This document shows positions 7,767 to 11,848 of a stretch of DNA of 11,848 nucleotides, piece after piece. Source of the stretch: UMGS1696 sp964457685 (GTDB lineage Bacteria > Bacillota > Clostridia > Oscillospirales > CAG-272). The position numbers and the translations under genes are program-made. The notes under the pieces were generated by a model. It saw only the letters and a list, made by a program, of their open reading frames with translations, was not told the DNA's origin and did not search any database. How positions within the stretch are numbered: the first letter of the stretch is position 1; every line of letters begins with the position of its first letter. The stretch spans positions 1 to 11,848 of the forward strand of contig CAYWFS010000044.1 in assembly GCA_964457685.1 (NCBI GenBank), read 5' to 3'.

Positions 7767-8318
7767 TTACACTTCCTTTTGTTTTTCGGCATTTCTGCGG
7801 CTTCGGAAAAAATCACGGAGTAACGCAACCGATTCTTTTTGATATTTTTCATTTATTTCAACCGCAGGGGAATATCCGAGCGGAAGAGCTTGCATTTTGA
7901 TTACGGAACCCATAGCACCTGCACGAGCATCCTTTGCGGCAAATACTACCCTCGGAATGCGTGAGTTGATTATGGCTCCGGCACACATGGGACACGGCTC
8001 AAGCGTGACGTACAGCGTTACTCCGACAAGCCGCCAACCTCCGAGAGCCTTGCAGGAGTGGTCTATTGCATTGATTTCGGCATGGGAAAGAGCGTTTTTT
8101 TCGCCTTCACGACCGTTTCCACCACACGAGATTATAACTCCGTCTCGAACGCATATTGCACCTACGGGAACCTCTCCGTCAAGTGCGGACGAGCGTGCTA
8201 TATCCATCGCAAGAGACATGAAGTATTCGTCACGTTCGGTGTCGGTCATTTTTGATACCGTATCGCTTCTGTCGGGGGAGAGCATTATCGAGCGTATTGT
8301 TTCTTCTCTGTGCGTCAT
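7767..8318 (-). CDS. tadA: tRNA-specific adenosine deaminase TadA
   Basis: TadA deaminates A34 to inosine in tRNA-Arg(ACG), allowing wobble decoding of CGN codons. The 183-residue product has the zinc cytidine/deoxycytidylate deaminase fold: HAE (79-81, zinc His and proton-shuttle Glu) and PCPMCAGAI (108-116, zinc Cys109 and Cys112), with GEVPVGA (48-54) and a basic C-terminal helix. The start at 8318 overlaps the upstream protease gene as ATGA and has a strong GAGGAGG site just before it. That gives about 23 residues more at the N-terminus than E. coli TadA. An internal ATG at 8249 (MTDTERDEYF) would give the usual length but lacks a good ribosome site. The four-base overlap suggests translational coupling. 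Confidence 0.95.
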   Translation of the reverse strand: MTHREETIRSIMLSPDRSDTVSKMTDTERDEYFMSLAMDIARSSALDGEVPVGAICVRDGVIISCGGNGREGEKNALSHAEINAIDHSCKALGGWRLVGVTLYVTLEPCPMCAGAIINSRIPRVVFAAKDARAGAMGSVIKMQALPLGYSPAVEINEKYQKESVALLRDFFRSRRNAEKQKEV

Positions 8319-9082
8319 ATTTCCTCCTCGACTTCCTTTTCTTCTCTGTCTCTGACTCTAAGCACTACGATTATAATAAGTGCCACCGTTCCCACCGCAT
8401 AAAATACAAGGTCGATATTGTTCGCAAGAGAGGTGTTGCCGGAAAGAACTGTCGAATATATCAGCGTGCGGAGATTTATAAAGGAATGTGCTGCTGCGGC
8501 GAGGTACCATCTTCCGCTTCCCTCAACGAGAAGTCCGAGTACGATACCGCAGAAAAGAGCGTTGAACATTGAGCTTGCCGAGTCGTGATTCAGAGCAAAT
8601 AACGTAGCCTGAGCAACAGCGGCAAATACAGGGGTAAGAAGTCTAAGCTCACTGTGATAAAGCTTTCTGAATATAAATTCCTCGATAAGCGGATGTATTA
8701 TAACGAGTGAGACAAAGTAAAGCGGAGTCAGGGGATAAGACGCACCGCTTCCGTCACCTCCGAGAAATGCCGCTACAATGTGCATCAGTCCTATCATCGA
8801 GCATACGGCTATAATTGTCATTGTTGTCGAGTTTGCAATATCGCTTTTTTCGAGAGGCTGAACGGGGTCGGCTATCTCATCTGTTCCGACAGGTGTAATA
8901 TCCTGCGGCATAACATAAAATGCGGCGATACCGACAGCAGAGGAAAGAATAAAAATAAGCAGCTTGTTTAAATATGGGTCAAACAGCTCCCCGGCGAAAA
9001 TGTTCAGCAGACGGGAGGAGATGAGCATAAGAATAAACGAAGTCAGCGTATGAAGAAGATATGAAATTTTTTTCTTGTACAT
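8315..9082 (-). CDS. CPBP family intramembrane glutamic endopeptidase (CAAX/Abi type)
   Basis: A 255-residue multi-pass membrane protein. The three catalytic motifs of the CPBP/Rce1 family are present: EEFIFR (134-139, EExxxR), FALNH (162-166, FxxxH) and HSFIN (199-203, HxxxN). Hydrophobic segments lie near 8-30, 39-58, 87-107, 117-135, 150-165, 172-187, 192-207 and 224-242, and the C-terminus is highly charged. Bacterial members cleave or process membrane substrates, and some give bacteriocin self-immunity; this substrate is unknown. The ATG at 9080-9082 has GGAGG five nt upstream. It is the first gene of the minus-strand operon, directly after a strong promoter, and its stop overlaps the tadA start. 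Linkage to TadA is probably transcriptional convenience. Confidence 0.93.
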   Translation of the reverse strand: MYKKKISYLLHTLTSFILMLISSRLLNIFAGELFDPYLNKLLIFILSSAVGIAAFYVMPQDITPVGTDEIADPVQPLEKSDIANSTTMTIIAVCSMIGLMHIVAAFLGGDGSGASYPLTPLYFVSLVIIHPLIEEFIFRKLYHSELRLLTPVFAAVAQATLFALNHDSASSMFNALFCGIVLGLLVEGSGRWYLAAAAHSFINLRTLIYSTVLSGNTSLANNIDLVFYAVGTVALIIIVVLRVRDREEKEVEEEI

Positions 9083-9123
9083 TGCTACCTCCGTGAAAAA
9101 TTACAAATCAATCATTATACTGT

Positions 9124-9152
9124 ATTATAGCACACAGAATATTTATTTTCAA
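9124..9152 (-). promoter_or_regulatory. Promoter of the CPBP-tadA-DUF436-AI-2E operon
   Basis: On the minus strand, TTGAAA (plus 9147-9152) and TATAAT (plus 9124-9129) are separated by 17 nt, with a TGn extension before the -10 box. Transcription would start near 9117, giving a leader of about 35 nt before the ATG at 9082. A second TATAAT-like hexamer at 9114-9119 has no matching -35. Direct repeats lie immediately upstream (9153-9172). Confidence 0.85.
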
Positions 9153-9172
9153 TTAAGATTGGGTTAAGATTG
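9153..9172. repeat. Tandem 9-bp direct repeats with 11-bp period, upstream of the operon promoter
   Basis: TTAAGATTG occurs at 9153-9161 and again at 9164-9172, one helical turn apart, and a third TTA begins at 9175 just before the N run. The repeats abut the -35 box of the minus-strand promoter. Eleven-base direct repeats are the usual layout of OmpR/PhoB-family response-regulator sites, so a regulatory role is possible but not shown. Confidence 0.5.
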
Positions 9173-9177
9173 AATTA

Positions 9178-9277
9178 NNNNNNNNNNNNNNNNNNNNNNN
9201 NNNNNNNNNNNNNNNNNNNNNNNNNNNNNNNNNNNNNNNNNNNNNNNNNNNNNNNNNNNNNNNNNNNNNNNNNNNNN
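9178..9277. other. 100-N scaffold gap of unknown true length
   Basis: Exactly 100 N. Unlike the gap at 5843, its flanks share no duplicated sequence, so real sequence is probably missing. It interrupts the divergent promoter region, and the true distance between the operons is unknown. Confidence 0.9.
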
Positions 9278-9378
9278 GACACCTACGAAAGACAGCTGTA
9301 TTATTTCCGTTATGATACATGAAATGAGACATATACCCGAAAAAACAAAATCGTTCACGCTTTTGAAACTTATCATGT

Positions 9379-9407
9379 TTGACTTCATGTGCAATATCTG
9401 ATATAAT
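9379..9407 (+). promoter_or_regulatory. Promoter of the lipoprotein-cysteine desulfurase operon
   Basis: TTGACT (9379-9384), a 17-nt spacer and TATAAT (9402-9407) form a near-consensus sigma-A promoter, with a start near 9414 and a leader of about 42 nt. The -10 box lies within a small inverted repeat, GATATAATATC (9400-9410). AAGGAG at 9441-9446 is the ribosome site of the next gene. Confidence 0.88.
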
Positions 9408-9455
9408 ATCATGTATTGTCATAATGAAGCTTTAAATTTAAAGGAGTATATATAA

Positions 9456-9992
9456 ATGAAGAAAAACGTAAAGCGTGTCTTTGTCGCAGCTCTTGCCGCA
9501 ATGCTTGCTTTGTCAGTTACCTCTTGCGGAGAAAAGGACGAATACGCTCCTCCGGCAGGCTATACACTCGCTTCAAACGAGGATGCGGACTACTGCCTGT
9601 ACGTTCCCGATGATTGGACGGTCGATATGAGTACGGCGGCGGCAGGTGCGTACTATTCCGCTACAGACCCGTCGAGCGTTTCCGTTATGGGTTGGGATCT
9701 CGAGCATTACGACACAACTCTCGATGAATGGTGGGAGATAAACAAGACCGACCTTGAGCTTGTGTTTACCGAATTTAACGAAGTATCCGAGGAAAACGCT
9801 ACCCTCGATGAGCTTTACGCAAAGAAATACACCTACACCGCAAAGCTTGGCGAAAACTCCTACAAGTTCATGCAGGAGGCGGCTATAAAGGACGGCTATG
9901 TTTACGTCTTTACTTACACATCCCTCGAGGATTCGTTTGACAGCCACCTCGATGAAGTAGAGGAAATCCTCGGCTACATGGTGATAAAATAA
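9456..9992 (+). CDS. Small secreted lipoprotein of unknown function
   Basis: This 178-residue protein starts with a basic n-region and hydrophobic core ending in a lipobox (V-T-S-C, Cys24), so it is expected to be lipidated and attached to the outer face of the membrane. The mature part is acidic and rich in aromatic residues, with YCLYVPDDW (46-54) and a predicted alternation of strands and helices. It resembles the PsbP/Mog1-like fold seen in many small Clostridia lipoproteins, but that is a weak impression. The start is supported by AAGGAG nine nt upstream and the promoter at 9379. Its TAA overlaps the ATG of the cysteine desulfurase by one base (TAATG), so the two are probably translated in a coupled way. 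No function can be given. Confidence 0.9.
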   Translation: MKKNVKRVFVAALAAMLALSVTSCGEKDEYAPPAGYTLASNEDADYCLYVPDDWTVDMSTAAAGAYYSATDPSSVSVMGWDLEHYDTTLDEWWEINKTDLELVFTEFNEVSEENATLDELYAKKYTYTAKLGENSYKFMQEAAIKDGYVYVFTYTSLEDSFDSHLDEVEEILGYMVIK

Positions 9993-11185
9993 TGATATAC
10001 CTCGATAATTCCGCAACGACAAGACCCTCGGAAACCTCACTCCGTGCGATGAATGAAGCGGCGGCTGTCTGGGGAAACCCGTCATCGGTGTATTCTCTCG
10101 GACTCGACTCGAAAAAGCTCCTCGAAGAATGCAGAAGAAAGGTCGCACGCACTTTCGGAATGCAGAAATTCTCGAAGGACGCACTTTGTTTTACCGCAAG
10201 CGGAACGGAAGCTAACAATATCGCACTCCTCGGCTGTCACAGAGCAAAGTCACAGCTTGCAAAGGGCAGAGTCGGAACGGTAATCATTTCCGCAGGAGAA
10301 CATCCCTCGATAGACGAAGGTGCAAAGGTGCTTGAGGGAATGGGTTATACCCTCGAGAGAATTTCCACTCGCGGAGGAGAGCTTGACCTTGCGGAGCTTA
10401 AAACCGCACTCGAAACAGCTAAAGAAAACGAGCGTCCCGTAATTTTCGCAGGCTTTATGCTTGTCAATAACGAAACGGGTGCAATCTACGACGTAAAAGG
10501 CGGGGCAGAGCTTGTCCGTTCATATTTTCCCGACGCAAACATACATTGTGACGCTGTTCAGGCATATATGAAGCTGAAAACCAATCCGAAAATACTCGGT
10601 GTCGATACAATGGCGGTAAGCTCACATAAAATACACGCTCCGAGAGGTGCAGGTGCATTGTATATCTCGGAAAACGTGCTGAAAAGACGTAATATCGCTC
10701 CCGTAATGCCCGGCGGTGGTCAGGAAACGGGACTGAGAAGCGGAACCGAAAACCTCTGTGCAATCTCCGCTTTTGCCGCATCAGCCGAAGAAATGTACGC
10801 GGATTTTGCAGCACGCACGGAGAAAATACATACCCTCAGAGCAGAGCTTGAAGAGTGTTATCATGCACTTCTCGAGCCTCTCAATGTTACCGTAAATCGC
10901 CCGAAAAATGCGATAGACTGCATAATGAACATCTCTCTCCCCTCGATAAGAAGCGAGACCATGCTCAATTACCTCTCCGCAAAAGAGATATTCGTCTCCG
11001 CAGGCTCGGCTTGTGCGGCAAACTCAAAGAAGAAAAGCCTTGCACTCGAAGCGTTCGGATGTACGGCAAACGAAATGGACTGTGCAATCAGAATAAGCCT
11101 TGACGAAACGAACGATATATCCGACATGAAAGAGGTCTGCCTTGCAATTGCGAGCGGAGTCGGTGAGCTTCAGCGTAAAAGGTGA
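9992..11185 (+). CDS. Cysteine desulfurase, NifS/IscS-type class V aminotransferase
   Basis: A 397-residue PLP enzyme that converts L-cysteine to alanine and an enzyme persulfide used for Fe-S clusters or tRNA thiolation. Visible sites: YLDNSATT (3-10), TASGTEANN (68-76), GEHPSI (102-107, His104 stacking on PLP), NNETGAI (159-165), HCDAVQ (185-190, Asp187 and Gln190), the PLP lysine Lys213 in SSHKIHAPRGAG, GGGQETGLRSGTEN (241-254) and the catalytic Cys341 in SAGSACAAN. All key residues are present and the length is normal. The ATG overlaps the lipoprotein stop (TAATG), with only a weak GGTGA upstream, so reinitiation is likely. No thiI or iscU follows; the next gene is rnpB. The exact subtype (IscS, NifS, YrvO-like) is not decided, so no symbol is given. 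Confidence 0.94.
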   Translation: MIYLDNSATTRPSETSLRAMNEAAAVWGNPSSVYSLGLDSKKLLEECRRKVARTFGMQKFSKDALCFTASGTEANNIALLGCHRAKSQLAKGRVGTVIISAGEHPSIDEGAKVLEGMGYTLERISTRGGELDLAELKTALETAKENERPVIFAGFMLVNNETGAIYDVKGGAELVRSYFPDANIHCDAVQAYMKLKTNPKILGVDTMAVSSHKIHAPRGAGALYISENVLKRRNIAPVMPGGGQETGLRSGTENLCAISAFAASAEEMYADFAARTEKIHTLRAELEECYHALLEPLNVTVNRPKNAIDCIMNISLPSIRSETMLNYLSAKEIFVSAGSACAANSKKKSLALEAFGCTANEMDCAIRISLDETNDISDMKEVCLAIASGVGELQRKR

Positions 11186-11187
11186 CG

Positions 11188-11216
11188 TTGACAAAGGTCG
11201 AAAACTGTGATATAAT
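11188..11216 (+). promoter_or_regulatory. Promoter of rnpB
   Basis: TTGACA (11188-11193) and TATAAT (11211-11216) are perfect hexamers 17 nt apart, with a TGn extension (11208-11210). The start would be at 11222-11223, exactly the 5' end of the RNase P P1 helix. The -35 box begins two nt after the cysteine desulfurase stop codon. Confidence 0.94.
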
Positions 11217-11221
11217 AAAAA

Positions 11222-11600
11222 TGCAGATGGGGCTGTCGCGTGCCATGTTGCCGAAAGGTATTGGTGTGAGGAAAGTCCGGGCATCGTAGGGCAGGATAAC
11301 GGATAACGTCCGCCGAGGGAGACCTCCGGGAAAGTGCAACAGAAATAGACTTCCACGGTTTTACTGTGGTAAAGATGGAAAGGCGAGGTAAGAGCTCACC
11401 GGCATGACAGGTAACTGTGTGCAAATGTAAACCCTATCCGATGCAACGCCTTATTCGGGGAAGCTGCTTGATTTTTCGAGCGGTTTCGTGGCTGCCCGTC
11501 ATATCCCGAAAGGCGGCATAGAGATGTATGGTAACATACATACCAGATAGATGACAGCTGTAATGTAAATTATACAGAACCCGGCTTACAAGTCTGCACT
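11222..11600 (+). ncRNA. rnpB: RNase P RNA (bacterial, M1-like)
   Basis: This is the catalytic RNA that matures tRNA 5' ends. The two strands of the universal P4 core are present: GAGGAAAGTCCGGGC (11268-11282) and ACAGAACCCGGCTTAC (11574-11589). P1 closes the molecule by pairing TGCAGA (11222-11227) with TCTGCA (11593-11598), which sets the ends. Other conserved segments are AAGAGCTCACCGG in the middle and the GTAAACCC stretch near 11429. At about 379 nt it is a normal size. It has its own promoter and terminator. No ORF inside it is credible. Confidence 0.97.
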
Positions 11601-11601
11601 T

Positions 11602-11629
11602 AAAGAGCTTCCGTGTGAGGCTCTTTTTT
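11602..11629 (+). terminator. Intrinsic terminator of rnpB
   Basis: AAAGAGCTTC (11602-11611) pairs with GAGGCTCTTT (11617-11626), one wobble pair, with a 5-nt loop, and the T run continues to 11629. It begins just after the P1 3' strand. The next gene starts only 25 nt later with no obvious promoter between, so that gene may depend on readthrough. Confidence 0.92.
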
Positions 11630-11654
11630 GAATCATAAAGCTTTGGAGCCGAAT

Positions 11655-11848
11655 ATGAAAACAGAGATAATATTTGAATGTGCCGACTATATAGTTGTAT
11701 ATAAACCGATGGGATATTTATCGGAGGACAAAGAGAGTGAAAAATCCTGCCCTGCCGAAATAAAGGAATATCTCCTCTCATGCGGAAAAAATAACGATGT
11801 TTATACCGTGCATAGACTTGACAGAACCACCGACGGACTCATGGTGTA
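11655..11848 (+). CDS. RluA-family pseudouridine synthase, 3'-truncated
   Basis: The first 64 codons of a gene cut by the window end. The start ATG has GGAG six nt upstream (11645-11648). VVYKPMGYL (14-22) is the conserved N-terminal block (V-x-K-P-x-G). TVHRLDRTTDGLMV (51-64) is the active-site motif of the RluA family, with the catalytic Asp56. These enzymes isomerise uridine to pseudouridine in 23S rRNA or tRNA; which one cannot be told from this part. It follows rnpB after its terminator, with no clear promoter between. Confidence 0.92.
   Translation, partial: MKTEIIFECADYIVVYKPMGYLSEDKESEKSCPAEIKEYLLSCGKNNDVYTVHRLDRTTDGLMV

Larger units (their letters stand above)
9083..9455. other. Divergent intergenic region between two operons
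   Basis: This region of at least 273 known bases holds two outward promoters (9124-9152 minus, 9379-9407 plus), the 11-bp-period repeats and a 100-N gap. Short frames to the right of the gap on either strand lack ribosome sites and family likeness. The plus-strand frame that starts at 9278 ends at 9322 after 14 codons and could be the tail of a gene lost in the gap, but nothing supports it beyond being open. Confidence 0.6.

Noticed and set aside
7763..7852. Upstream start giving the DUF436 protein 30 extra residues
   Set aside because: The extension lies inside tadA, is lysine-rich unlike the family, and a start at 7762 has correct spacing after the tadA stop.
7079..7900. Plus-strand open frame of 273 codons
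   Set aside because: It is antisense to three well-supported minus-strand genes and lacks domain motifs; it is a shadow frame.
9164..9422. Minus-strand short frames through the N run in the divergent region
   Set aside because: The open length is inflated by Ns, there is no ribosome site before the ATGs at 9412 or 9422, and they overlap the lipoprotein promoter.
1..11848. CRISPR array, transposon, prophage or toxin-antitoxin system
   Set aside because: No spaced repeat array, transposase, integrase, terminal inverted repeats or paired small toxin/antitoxin genes were seen. The CPBP protease is sometimes called Abi, but nothing around it suggests phage defence.

Overview
The window looks like a piece of a gut Clostridia genome (Oscillospirales/Ruminococcaceae type), probably a metagenome-assembled scaffold. 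The evidence is an AT-leaning low-GC Gram-positive style of promoters and ribosome sites, a bacterial RNase P RNA, a CsaB-type cell-wall pyruvyl transferase, a large tyrosine/aspartate-rich surface protein, and two exactly 100-base N runs. The species cannot be fixed from the sequence alone.

Layout. (1) 1-2930, + strand: the C-terminal 975 residues of a very large, probably secreted or S-layer-like protein with codon use typical of a highly expressed gene, closed by an intrinsic terminator. (2) 3012-3297, + strand: a stand-alone transcription unit with a perfect consensus promoter, about 250 nt of structured RNA that I cannot assign with certainty, and its own terminator. This is the most interesting element here. 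(3) 3354-5621, + strand: a single protein joining a family 4 glycosyltransferase to a CsaB-type polysaccharide pyruvyl transferase. CsaB pyruvylates the wall polymer that holds SLH-domain S-layer proteins, so this gene and the surface protein upstream may act together. A bidirectional terminator at 5625-5681 separates it from the convergent operon that follows.

(4) 9152-5685, - strand: a tight four-gene operon reading CPBP membrane protease, tadA, DUF436 (YwlG-like) protein, AI-2E family transporter. The genes overlap or sit 4-9 nt apart. The last gene is interrupted by an N run whose two flanks are the same 55 bases; removing one copy and the Ns restores one 451-residue reading frame, so this gap is an assembly artefact. 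(5) 9083-9455: a divergent promoter region with a second N run, which looks like a real gap. (6) 9379 onward, + strand: a small lipoprotein gene overlapping a NifS/IscS-type cysteine desulfurase by 1 nt, then rnpB (RNase P RNA) with its own promoter and terminator, then the start of an RluA-family pseudouridine synthase cut by the window end.

Functionally the right half is mostly tRNA/RNA and sulfur housekeeping (tadA, cysteine desulfurase, rnpB, RluA), while the left half concerns the cell surface (surface protein and wall-polymer glycosylation/pyruvylation). No CRISPR array, tRNA, rRNA, transposase or phage gene was seen.
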